NCBI GenBank assembly: GCA_963842725.1
Contig: CAWJHN010000004.1
Coordinates: 1,178,001 to 1,242,000, forward strand
Direction of reading: 5' to 3'
Origin: UBA10649 sp963842725
GTDB taxonomy: Bacteria > Actinomycetota > Actinomycetes > S36-B12
DNA: 64,000 nt
In this document: piece by piece, positions 24,207 through 31,661 of the stretch
How the letters are laid out: the number at the start of each line of letters is the position of its first letter
Position numbering within the stretch: position 1 is the stretch's first letter
Program-made: the position numbers and the translations under genes
Notes under the pieces: model-generated
Databases searched by the model: none
Told to the model about the DNA's origin: nothing
What the model saw: the letters and a program-made list of their open reading frames with translations, nothing else

Positions 24207-25982
24207 GTGGCCCGATTCGCGCGTGTCCTCGTCCTGACGCTGTTGGTGCTCGGCCTCGTCGCGCCAGGGTCCGTGCGGGCCGCCGACGCGCCGCCCGCGG
24301 CTGGGACAGCCGACCGGGCGTTCTCGATGGCGACCGGCCTCGGCTTCAACGGTCCCGTCTACTCCGTGGCCCTCCAGCCCGACGGCCGTATCGTGGTGGG
24401 CGGAAGCTTCTCGGCCGTCAACCGCGTGCCCGCTCCGGCGGTGGCACGTCTCAACGCGGACGGCACGACGGACGTCGACTTCGTCCGGGCACTCGGGGCC
24501 GGATTCGACGGACGGGTCTCCTCGGTGGCGATCCAGCCCGACGGCCGCATCGTGGTGGGCGGCACGTTCACGACCGCGAACGGCGCATCCAGCGCACGGA
24601 TCTCCCGGCTCAATCCCGACGGAACGACGGACGGTCCCTTCTCGACGGCGATCGGGACTGGATTCAACGGTGCCGTTGCGTCCGTGGCCGTGCAGACCGA
24701 TGGCCGCATCCTGGTGGCCGGCAGCTTCACGTCGGTGAACGGGGTGCCGAGCTCGCGGATCGCCCGACTCAATCCCGACGGTTCGGTGGACGCGACCTTC
24801 ACGAACGGCATCGGGCTCGGTTTCGACCGACCGGTGTCCACGGTCGTCGCCCTGTCCGACGGGCGGATCCTCGTGGGCGGAGGGTTCACGACCTTCAACC
24901 GCTTCCCGACCGGGCGGATCGCGCGGCTGCGCAGCAACGGGGCGCTCGACCTTCCGTTCAGCGATGCCGTCGGCGTGGGTTTCAACGGCAACGTCACCGC
25001 GCTCGCGGCGGAGCCGGACGGCCGGATCGTGGCGGGGGGCAGCTTCACCCAGTTCAGCGGTCGGACGACCAACCGCATCGCCCGACTCGAGTCCGCCGGT
25101 GCCCTCGACGACGCCTTCGCGGACCGCGTCGGCGCGGGATTCAACGGCGCGGTCTTCACCGTCGCCCGTCAGCCGGTCGGCACCTTCGTGATCGGCGGGA
25201 GTTTCACCTCGCTCGACGGCACTCCGAGCGGGCGCCTGGCGCGACTCGGCAGCGGCGGATCACCAGATGCCGGATTCGCGTCGGGCGTCGGCTTGGGACT
25301 GGACCTCTACGCATACGCGCTCGCCCTCCAGTCGGACGGCGGCATCATCGTGGGCGGCAACTTCACCAGGGTCGACTCGGGACTGAGCGGGCGCATCGCG
25401 CGGCTCGACGGCTCGGGACCGGCCCCGACGATCTCGGCCGTCAGCCCGCCGTCGGGATCAACCGCGGGAGGGACGCAGATCACCGTCACCGGCACCAACC
25501 TGACGGGCACGACCTCGGTCACCGTCGGCGGCACCCCGTGCCGGGGCCCGGTCGTGAACGAGGGGGCCGAGATCACGTGCACGACCGGACCCGGTCCGAC
25601 CGGCCCTGCCGATGTCGCGGTGGTGACGCCGGGCGGTCAGGTCGTGGTGGCCGCTGGCTTCACCTACTCGGCGCCGAGGCAGCAGGCACAGCCGCGAGGA
25701 GCAGTCCCGCGGTCCCTGCGCCGCCAGGGCGCCACGATCGTCAATGCCGCTGGTGCGCGGACGGTGCAGGGCCGTCCCGTGACCGCACGGGTCACCGTGC
25801 TGGCGCCGACCCGCAGGCCCGGCCGCTGCGTCCAGGTCGTCAACGGCCCCCGTCGCCGGACCACGGTCGTGCTGAGCGGTGCCTGCCGGACGCGCATCGC
25901 CGTCACGTACACCGCTGCGGGCACGGCTGCGTTCGCGCCCTACCGGTACCAACGCGTGTACGTGACGAGTCCGGCCCCCTGA
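24207..25982 (+). CDS. Secreted delta-60-repeat beta-propeller protein with IPT/TIG domain
   Basis: A 591-residue exported protein. Residues 1-26 are a signal peptide (basic start, hydrophobic core, cleavage likely after SVRAADA). Next come seven repeats of about 52-53 residues of the form GFNG-VxSVAxQPDGRIVVGGSF-..RIARLNxDG, the delta-60 repeat; seven copies fit one seven-bladed propeller. Then follows an IPT/TIG immunoglobulin-like domain (ISAVSPPSGSTAGGTQITVT to AAGFTYS) and a C-terminal region rich in Arg and Thr. There is no LPXTG or membrane anchor. Probably a surface-binding or matrix protein; the ligand is unknown. Confidence 0.88.
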   Translation: MARFARVLVLTLLVLGLVAPGSVRAADAPPAAGTADRAFSMATGLGFNGPVYSVALQPDGRIVVGGSFSAVNRVPAPAVARLNADGTTDVDFVRALGAGFDGRVSSVAIQPDGRIVVGGTFTTANGASSARISRLNPDGTTDGPFSTAIGTGFNGAVASVAVQTDGRILVAGSFTSVNGVPSSRIARLNPDGSVDATFTNGIGLGFDRPVSTVVALSDGRILVGGGFTTFNRFPTGRIARLRSNGALDLPFSDAVGVGFNGNVTALAAEPDGRIVAGGSFTQFSGRTTNRIARLESAGALDDAFADRVGAGFNGAVFTVARQPVGTFVIGGSFTSLDGTPSGRLARLGSGGSPDAGFASGVGLGLDLYAYALALQSDGGIIVGGNFTRVDSGLSGRIARLDGSGPAPTISAVSPPSGSTAGGTQITVTGTNLTGTTSVTVGGTPCRGPVVNEGAEITCTTGPGPTGPADVAVVTPGGQVVVAAGFTYSAPRQQAQPRGAVPRSLRRQGATIVNAAGARTVQGRPVTARVTVLAPTRRPGRCVQVVNGPRRRTTVVLSGACRTRIAVTYTAAGTAAFAPYRYQRVYVTSPAP

Positions 25983-26009
25983 GCCCGGCGCTCGACGTCC
26001 GCGAGGGGC

Positions 26010-27089
26010 CTACCGCGCACGCAGGGCGGCATCGAGGTCGGACCACAGATCCGTCACCGCCTCGATGCCGAAGGAGAGCCGAACCAGGCCGTCGGGGACG
26101 CCGGTGCTCTCCAGCGGCCAGCGTCGCCGGCGCTCGAGGAGGGACTCCACCCCCCCGAGACTGGTCGCGAAGGTCCAGACCCGGACGGCTCGGCACAGGG
26201 CCTCGGCAGCGGGGCCGCCGCCGACCACGTCGATCGCAGCGATCGTCCCGAAGCCGGGGTAGCGGGACACCTCGACCGCCGGGTGCGTGGCGAGTCGCCC
26301 TGCGATGATCCGGGCGCTGTCCTGCGCGCGATCGACGCGCAGTGCCAGGGTGCGTAGTCCCCTCAGCGCCAGGAAGCAGTCGAAGGCGCTCGGGGCCGCG
26401 CCCAGAAGCACGCGGCGGATGCGGAACTGCTCGGCCAGATCCGGGTCCCGGGCGATCAACGCCCCCATGAGCAGGTCGGAGTGCCCGCCGAGCGCCTTGG
26501 TGACGCTGTGGAGCACGACGTCCGCGCCGAGCGTGAGGGGGGTCTGGAGGATGGGTGTCGCGAACGTGTTGTCGACGAGCACGAGAGCGCCGGCCGCGTG
26601 AGCCGCCGCGATGCACGCGGGCAGGTCGGCGACCTGCAGCAGGGGATTCGTCGGCGACTCGAGCCACAGCAGGTGGGCCCCGTGGCATGCCTCGGTGACG
26701 GCCGCGGTGTCGTCGGCCGCCACGATCCGCAGGGTGATCCGCCCAAGGGCGGCGATCTCCCGGAGCCGAACGGCCACGCCGGTGTAGGCGGCACTCGGCG
26801 CCACGACGACGGCGCCGGGCGGCACGAGGTCCATCACGGCGTTCGCGGCCGCCATCCCGGACGAGTACACGACGGCGACCCCGTGCTCGAGCTCGCCCAG
26901 GGCCTCCTCCAGCGCGGAGGTGGTCGGTGCGGCCTCTCGTGCGTACTCCGTGCTGCCGCCGGCATGGAAGGCCGACGACGGGACGATCGGCGTATTGAGC
27001 GGCTGACCCGGCTCGGCGGGCGGGCGACCCGACCGGACGACGATCGTCTCGACGGCCAGCGGGGGACGGGGGTCGGCAGGGATCGACAC
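26010..27089 (-). CDS. Cys/Met-metabolism PLP-dependent enzyme (cystathionine gamma-synthase-like)
   Basis: A 359-residue fold-type I PLP enzyme of the trans-sulfuration family. Landmarks are SSGMAAANAVMDL, the PLP-contacting LVDNTFATP, the Schiff-base lysine in LHSVTKALGGHSD, and the C-terminal FATSLGGVESLLERR and RLSFGIEAVTDLWSDL. Specificity (cystathionine synthase, cystathionine lyase, methionine lyase) cannot be assigned from these motifs. The start is a GTG at 27089, set 6 bases after a TAGGGT box on the same strand. It diverges from ddl with both -10 boxes within 36 bases. Confidence 0.9.
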   Translation of the reverse strand: MSIPADPRPPLAVETIVVRSGRPPAEPGQPLNTPIVPSSAFHAGGSTEYAREAAPTTSALEEALGELEHGVAVVYSSGMAAANAVMDLVPPGAVVVAPSAAYTGVAVRLREIAALGRITLRIVAADDTAAVTEACHGAHLLWLESPTNPLLQVADLPACIAAAHAAGALVLVDNTFATPILQTPLTLGADVVLHSVTKALGGHSDLLMGALIARDPDLAEQFRIRRVLLGAAPSAFDCFLALRGLRTLALRVDRAQDSARIIAGRLATHPAVEVSRYPGFGTIAAIDVVGGGPAAEALCRAVRVWTFATSLGGVESLLERRRRWPLESTGVPDGLVRLSFGIEAVTDLWSDLDAALRAR

Positions 27090-27095
27090 AGGCCG

Positions 27096-27101
27096 ACCCT
27101 A
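27096..27101 (-). promoter_or_regulatory. -10 box of the PLP-enzyme gene (leaderless)
   Basis: On the minus strand TAGGGT lies exactly 6 bases before the GTG at 27089. Confidence 0.55.
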
Positions 27102-27125
27102 GCCGTCGACGCGGTTGCGGGGGGA

Positions 27126-27131
27126 TACGGT
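27126..27131 (+). promoter_or_regulatory. -10 box of ddl (leaderless)
   Basis: TACGGT lies exactly 6 bases before the GTG at 27138. Confidence 0.5.
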
Positions 27132-27137
27132 CGTCCC

Positions 27138-28187
27138 GTGAAACGCATCCGCGTGGCCGTCCTCCTGGGAGGGCGCAGCAGCGAGCACTCCATCTCGTGC
27201 ATCAGCGCCCGGTCCATCATCGAGGCCCTGGATCCCCGCAGGTACGAGGTGACGGCCATCGGGATCGCTCGCGACGGCAGATGGGTGGCCGCGGCGGACG
27301 GCGGCCTCGGCATCCTCGAGCAGAACGGTCCCCTGCCCGAGGTGTCGTCCACGGCACCGACGGCGGACCTGGCCGCGAGCCTGGCCGTCGACGTCGTCTT
27401 CCCGGTGCTCCATGGACCGTGGGGCGAGGACGGCTCGGTGCAGGGCCTGCTGGAGACGGTGGGGGTGCCGTTCGTCGGATCCGGCGTGCTCTCGTCGGCC
27501 GTGTCGATGGACAAGGGCTACATGAAGACGGTCCTGGCGGCGGCCGGGCTCGATGCCGGCTCGTACGTCGTGGTGACGGACCGCGAGTGGCTCTCGGATC
27601 CCGGGCAGGCGCTGGCCCGCATCCATGCCCTTGGCCTGCCGGTGTTCGTCAAGCCGGCCCGGGCGGGCTCCTCGCTGGGGATCGTCAAGGTGAGCCGTAC
27701 CGACGACCTCCCGGCCGCGGTCGAATCGGCCCGCACGCATGATCCGCGCATAATCGTGGAGGCGGCCGTGGCGCCGGCCCGTGAGGTGGAGTGCGGCGTG
27801 CTCGTCGACGCCGTCGGCACGCCCCTGGCCAGTCGGTGTGCCGAGATCATCGTCAACGAGCGGCACGAGTTCTACGACTTCGAGGCCAAGTACCTGGACG
27901 ACTCCGCCACGCTGGTGGTGCCGGCGGACCTGCCGGACGGGGTGGAGGCCCGCGTCCGCGAGATGGCCGTCAAGGCCTACGACGCGCTGGGGTGTGACGG
28001 CCTCGCCCGCGCCGACTTCTTCGTGCGCCCCGATGGGTCCGTCGTCATCAACGAGGTGAACACGATGCCGGGGTTCACGTCGATCTCGATGTACCCGCGC
28101 ATGTGGAACGCCACCGGCGTCACGTACCCCGAACTGGTCGACCGGCTCGTCGCCGACGCGCTCCGCAAGGGCACCGGACTGCACTGA
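27138..28187 (+). CDS. ddl: D-alanine--D-alanine ligase
   Basis: A 349-residue ATP-grasp ligase that makes the D-Ala-D-Ala dipeptide for peptidoglycan in the cytoplasm. Visible are LLGGRSSEHSISCISA, FPVLHGPWGEDGSVQG, the ATP-binding FVKPARAGSSLGI, and the metal-ligand region INEVNTMPGFTSISMYPRMW. The Phe/Tyr determinants for D-Ala versus D-Lac were not resolved by eye. The GTG start is set by the -10 box at 6 bases. Confidence 0.97.
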   Translation: MKRIRVAVLLGGRSSEHSISCISARSIIEALDPRRYEVTAIGIARDGRWVAAADGGLGILEQNGPLPEVSSTAPTADLAASLAVDVVFPVLHGPWGEDGSVQGLLETVGVPFVGSGVLSSAVSMDKGYMKTVLAAAGLDAGSYVVVTDREWLSDPGQALARIHALGLPVFVKPARAGSSLGIVKVSRTDDLPAAVESARTHDPRIIVEAAVAPAREVECGVLVDAVGTPLASRCAEIIVNERHEFYDFEAKYLDDSATLVVPADLPDGVEARVREMAVKAYDALGCDGLARADFFVRPDGSVVINEVNTMPGFTSISMYPRMWNATGVTYPELVDRLVADALRKGTGLH

Positions 28188-28194
28188 CGCGACC

Positions 28195-28211
28195 GCCCGA
28201 CCGCGTCGGGC
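28195..28211. terminator. Short palindrome in the ddl/Lrp convergent gap
   Basis: GCCCGAC-CGC-GTCGGGC fills half of the 32-base gap between the two convergent stops. Confidence 0.5.
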
Positions 28212-28219
28212 GCCGGACG

Positions 28220-28456
28220 TCAGAGGTTGACGACCGGGCAGGTCAGCGTCCTCGTGATGCCGGGCACCGCCTGGATCCGCGCGACGACCAGCTTGCCGAG
28301 TTCGTCGACCGTGCGTGCCTCGGCTCGGACGATGACGTCGTAGGGCCCGGTGACGTCCTCGGCCAGGGTCACTCCGGTGATGTCGCGGATCGCCTGCACC
28401 ACAGTCGCCGCCTTGCCGACCTCGGTCTGGATCAGCACGTATGCCTGAACCGTCAT
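28220..28456 (-). CDS. Stand-alone Lrp/AsnC ligand-binding domain protein
   Basis: A 78-residue protein made of one RAM (Lrp-type ACT-like) domain, AYVLIQTEVGKAATVVQAIR ... VTGPYDVIVRAEA ... GITRTLTCPVV, with no helix-turn-helix. Such small SraA-like proteins form oligomeric rings that bind amino acids and may pair with full-length Lrp regulators. On the minus strand TAGTCT lies 6 bases before its ATG. It diverges from thiL. Confidence 0.88.
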   Translation of the reverse strand: MTVQAYVLIQTEVGKAATVVQAIRDITGVTLAEDVTGPYDVIVRAEARTVDELGKLVVARIQAVPGITRTLTCPVVNL

Positions 28457-28462
28457 GCTGCG

Positions 28463-28468
28463 AGACTA
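28463..28468 (-). promoter_or_regulatory. -10 box of the Lrp-domain gene (leaderless)
   Basis: TAGTCT on the minus strand, exactly 6 bases before the ATG at 28456. It also overlaps the position expected for a thiL promoter on the plus strand, where GAGACT is 7 bases from the thiL ATG. Confidence 0.5.
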
Positions 28469-28474
28469 GCGCCC

Positions 28475-29434
28475 ATGACCAGCGACAGTGGCGGAACCCT
28501 GCACGATGTCGGCGAGTTCGGGCTCATCGCCCGCATGACGGCCGACTCCGGCGCGCCGGCCCCCGGCGTGCTCGTCGGACCCGGCGACGACACGGCCGTC
28601 GTGCTCGCCCCCGATGGGCGGGTGGCCATCACGTGCGACGTGCTCGTCGAGGGGCGGCACTTCCGGCGCGACTGGTCGACCGCTGTCGACGTGGGGAGGC
28701 GGGCGGCCGCGGCGTCGCTCGCCGACGTGGTCGCGATGGGCGCTCGGCCGACTTTCCTTGTGGTCGGCTTCGGCGCGCCCGGGGACCTCCCGGCCGCCTG
28801 GGCCATCGGCTGCACGGCGGGGCTGCGCGAGGAGGCGGCCCTGACCGGGGCCGTCCTCGTGGGGGGCGACGTCGTGGAGGCGCCTCAGGTGGTCATCAGC
28901 GTGACGGCCCTGGGCGACCTCGAGGGCCGTGCGCCCGTGCTCCGGTCGGGTGCCGCGCCCGGTGACGTGCTTGCGGTCGCCGGCCGGTTCGGCTGGGCGG
29001 CCGCCGGCCTCGCCCTGCTCATGCGCGGCTTCAAGTCGCCGAAGGTCCTCGTCGATGCGCATCGGTTCCCGCAGCCGCCGTACGAGGCCGGCGTGCTGGC
29101 CGCGCAGGCGGGTGCGACGTCGATGATCGACGTCAGCGATGGCCTCGTCGCCGATGCCCGCCATGTGGCGGTCGCCTCGGGCGTGCGGATCGCGATCGAC
29201 ACGTCAGGGTGGCTGATCCCGGATCCGATCCAGTCGGCGGCATCGGCCTACAACGTCGATCCGCTCGAATGGATGCTCACGGGTGGTGACGACCACGCCC
29301 TGCTGGCGACCTTCCCCGCGGGCACGGCGCTGCCGGCCGGCTTCACCCCGATCGGCCTCGTGCTCGAGGGTGATCCGGGGGTCACCGTCGACGGGCAGCT
29401 CCGCGAGGCGGATGGCGGCCACCGCCACTTCTGA
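28475..29434 (+). CDS. thiL: Thiamine-monophosphate kinase
   Basis: A 319-residue AIRS-family kinase that phosphorylates thiamine monophosphate to the active diphosphate. Visible are the metal and ATP loops GPGDDTAVV, ITCDVLVEGRHF, SLADVVAMGARP, GGDVVEAPQ and MIDVSDGLVADARH, plus the C-terminal TGGDDHALLATF. It starts at ATG 28475, 18 bases from the divergent Lrp-domain gene, and converges with rpmB. Confidence 0.95.
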   Translation: MTSDSGGTLHDVGEFGLIARMTADSGAPAPGVLVGPGDDTAVVLAPDGRVAITCDVLVEGRHFRRDWSTAVDVGRRAAAASLADVVAMGARPTFLVVGFGAPGDLPAAWAIGCTAGLREEAALTGAVLVGGDVVEAPQVVISVTALGDLEGRAPVLRSGAAPGDVLAVAGRFGWAAAGLALLMRGFKSPKVLVDAHRFPQPPYEAGVLAAQAGATSMIDVSDGLVADARHVAVASGVRIAIDTSGWLIPDPIQSAASAYNVDPLEWMLTGGDDHALLATFPAGTALPAGFTPIGLVLEGDPGVTVDGQLREADGGHRHF

Positions 29435-29439
29435 CCCAC

Positions 29440-29580
29440 GCACCCCCACCTCCCACCCCCCACCCACCCACCCACCCACCCCGCGAGCGGGGAGTTGTCG
29501 GGGTCGAAATCGCCGGGAGCACCCCGACAACTCCCCGCTCGGCAGGGGGTGGCGGGGGTGGCGGGGGTGGCGGGGGCGGT
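29440..29580. repeat. Long palindromic repeat between thiL and rpmB
   Basis: Arms of 21 bases at 29484-29504 and 29521-29541 are exact reverse complements (right arm core ACCCCGACAACTCCCCGCTC) around a 16-base loop. Outside them, a C-rich tract of CCCA units (29440-29482) faces a G-rich tract of GGGGGTGGC units (29545-29580), which could extend the pairing. The right half recurs at 5630-5690. Confidence 0.85.
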
Positions 29581-29609
29581 CCGGCGTCCGCCGGACATCG
29601 GCCGGACAC

Positions 29610-29645
29610 GGGAAAGGGCCGCCGGCTGTGCCGACGGCCCTTCCC
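29610..29645 (-). terminator. Hairpin after rpmB
   Basis: AGGGCCG (29615-29621) pairs with CGGCCCT (29635-29641), extended by AA/TT and GGG/CCC past one bulged A. It begins 12 bases after the rpmB stop on the minus strand and lacks a T-run. Confidence 0.55.
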
Positions 29646-29656
29646 TACGTGGAGTG

Positions 29657-29848
29657 TCAGGACGCGCGAGCGACCTTGCCGGCCTTCAGGCAGGCTGCGC
29701 AGACGTTCAGGCGCTTGGGCGTGCGGCCGACCATGGCGCGGACGCGCTGGATGTTCGGGTTCCAGCGTCGCTTGGTTCGGCGGTGAGAATGCGAGATGTT
29801 GTGCCCGAAGCTTGGGCCTTTTCCGCAGACGTCGCAGTTGGCAGCCAC
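29657..29848 (-). CDS. rpmB: Ribosomal protein L28
   Basis: A 63-residue large-subunit protein: CDVCGKGPSFGHNISHSHRRT, RRWNPNIQRVR, then LNVCAACLKAGKV. It keeps four cysteines in two CxxC pairs (CDVC, CAAC), the zinc-binding form. The GTG at 29848 is preceded by AAGGAG. It diverges from the DAK2-domain gene and converges on thiL. Confidence 0.95.
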   Translation of the reverse strand: MAANCDVCGKGPSFGHNISHSHRRTKRRWNPNIQRVRAMVGRTPKRLNVCAACLKAGKVARAS

Positions 29849-29928
29849 GGTGCACTCCTTTGAATGATGACGCTCGAGGGACGGATGAACAGCGACGGTG
29901 CGCGCTGTGGCGCAGGCCGCGAGGGTCA

Positions 29929-29958
29929 AGGGTAGCCGAGCGCCCGTCCCCGTCCCAA
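29929..29958 (-). promoter_or_regulatory. Promoter of rpmB
   Basis: On the minus strand TTGGGA (29958-29953) and TACCCT (29934-29929) are 18 bases apart, about 80 bases before the start codon. Confidence 0.5.
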
Positions 29959-29966
29959 ATTGAGGG

Positions 29967-29972
29967 TACGGT
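29967..29972 (+). promoter_or_regulatory. -10 box of the DAK2-domain gene
   Basis: TACGGT, 32 bases before the GTG at 30005. The ribosome-binding site GGGAGGGG lies between them. Confidence 0.4.
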
Positions 29973-30004
29973 CGGAGCGTCAACAGGGCGTAGGGAGGGG
30001 TGCG

Positions 30005-31642
30005 GTGGCCACCATCGCGTCGTCAGCGCTCGTTCGAGAGTGGGCGTACCGGGCACTCAGCGGCCTGGGCGACGCGCGGGCCGACATCGATGCCCTGAAC
30101 GTGTTCCCGGTCCCCGACGGCGACACCGGCACCAACCTCTACCTGACCATGGAATCCGCCTGCGAGTCCGTCGACAGATGCTGGTCGCCGGGCGGTCCGG
30201 ACGGCCCGACGCCCGCCCTGGACGAGGTGGCGCGGGCGATGTCGACCGGAGCCCTCATGGGAGCCCGCGGCAACTCCGGGGTGATCCTCTCGCAGATCCT
30301 GCGCGGGACGAGCGAGGTGCTGTCCGGACTGACCGACGGCCAGGAGCTCGACGCCGGCACGATCCAGCGGCTCCTGCGCCGCGGAGCGGATCTGAGCTAC
30401 CAGGCGGTGGCCCGTCCGGTTGAGGGCACCATCCTGACCGTGGCCCGGGCAGCAGCCGACGCCGCCCAGGGAGCCATCGACGGGGGGATGGACGACGCGG
30501 CCGGGGTTCTGTCCTCGGCAGCCGAGGGCGCGCGCGAGGCGCTCGCCCGGACCCCGCAGATGCTCGAGTCCCTCAGGCTGGCGGGCGTGGTCGACGCCGG
30601 CGGCCGCGGACTCGTGGTGGTCCTCGATGCCCTCGCGGATGCCGTGTCCGGCATTCGCCGGGTGAGCGCCGGGGTCTCGGTGGGGCCGCACGCGCCGGTC
30701 CCGCGGCCAGCCGAGGCGAACGTCGCGAGCCACTACGGCGGCCCCGCCTACGAGGTGATGTTCCTCCTCGACGCCACCGAGACCGGCATGCCGGAGCTGC
30801 GGGCCGACCTGGACGCCCTGGGCGACAGCCTGGTGGTCGTGGGCGGCGACGGGCTCTGGAACGTGCACGTCCACGTGGACGATGCCGGCGCGGCGATCGA
30901 GGCCGCCATGCGGGCCGGCCGGCCCTACCGGATCCGGATCACCCATCTCGAGCCCGTCGTGGACCGGGGGAGAACGCTCGCGACGCGGTCCCTGGTGGCC
31001 GTCGCGCACGGCCCCGGTGTCGCCGAGCTGCTGGAAGGCGCCGGGGTCCACGTGGTGCCGGCGGCCGCTCGCCAGCGTCCCTCCACTGCGGAGCTCCTCG
31101 CCGCGATCCGGCTCACGCACGCGGCGGAGGTCGTGCTGCTGCCCAGTGACAAGGACACCCGGGGCGTAGCCGAGGCCGCCGCCGAGCAGGCTCGTCGCGA
31201 CGGGCTGCGGGTGTCGGTGATCCCGACGCGCTCGGTCGTCCAGAGCCTGGCGGCGGTCGCCGTCCACGAGCCGACCCAGCGCTTCGACGACGACGTGGTC
31301 TCGATGACGCGGGCGGCCGGTGCAACGCGGTACGCGGCTGTCACGATCGCGAGTCGGCAGGCGCTCACGACCGCCGGTCCGTGCGAGATCGGTGACGTCC
31401 TGGGCCTCGTCGACGGCGACATCGTGCTCGTCGGGAAGGACGTCGTCACGGTTGCCCGCGAGATCCTCGTCGGCATGCTGGCGATCGGAGGCGAGCTGGT
31501 GACGCTCGTGACGGGTGCCGATGCGACGTCGCAGCTGACCGCCGACCTGCCCGCCTGGCTGTCCGATCGGTACCCCGTGACCGACGTGGTCGTTGTCGAG
31601 GGCGGTCAGCCGCTGTGGCCGATCATCATGGGAGTCGAGTGA
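30005..31642 (+). CDS. DAK2-domain protein (FakA-like fatty acid kinase family)
   Basis: A 545-residue protein with an N-terminal DhaL/DAK2 ATP-binding domain (DALNVFPVPDGDTGTNLYLT with the Mg-ATP aspartates, and MGARGNSGVILSQ), a central domain (about residues 210-330) and a C-terminal domain. This is the FakA architecture; in Firmicutes FakA phosphorylates fatty acids carried by DegV-like FakB. No DegV gene is in the window. Proteins of this family precede recG in many actinobacteria. GTG start with GGGAGG upstream; recG follows after 19 bases. Confidence 0.88.
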   Translation: MATIASSALVREWAYRALSGLGDARADIDALNVFPVPDGDTGTNLYLTMESACESVDRCWSPGGPDGPTPALDEVARAMSTGALMGARGNSGVILSQILRGTSEVLSGLTDGQELDAGTIQRLLRRGADLSYQAVARPVEGTILTVARAAADAAQGAIDGGMDDAAGVLSSAAEGAREALARTPQMLESLRLAGVVDAGGRGLVVVLDALADAVSGIRRVSAGVSVGPHAPVPRPAEANVASHYGGPAYEVMFLLDATETGMPELRADLDALGDSLVVVGGDGLWNVHVHVDDAGAAIEAAMRAGRPYRIRITHLEPVVDRGRTLATRSLVAVAHGPGVAELLEGAGVHVVPAAARQRPSTAELLAAIRLTHAAEVVLLPSDKDTRGVAEAAAEQARRDGLRVSVIPTRSVVQSLAAVAVHEPTQRFDDDVVSMTRAAGATRYAAVTIASRQALTTAGPCEIGDVLGLVDGDIVLVGKDVVTVAREILVGMLAIGGELVTLVTGADATSQLTADLPAWLSDRYPVTDVVVVEGGQPLWPIIMGVE

Positions 31643-31661
31643 TCACGCCATCCGGCGCCCG

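Noticed and set aside
29440..29480. CCCA-rich tract as a protein-coding region
   Set aside because: The thiL stop precedes it, and the frame through it encodes only low-complexity Pro/Thr/His. The tract pairs with the G-rich tract beyond the hairpin.
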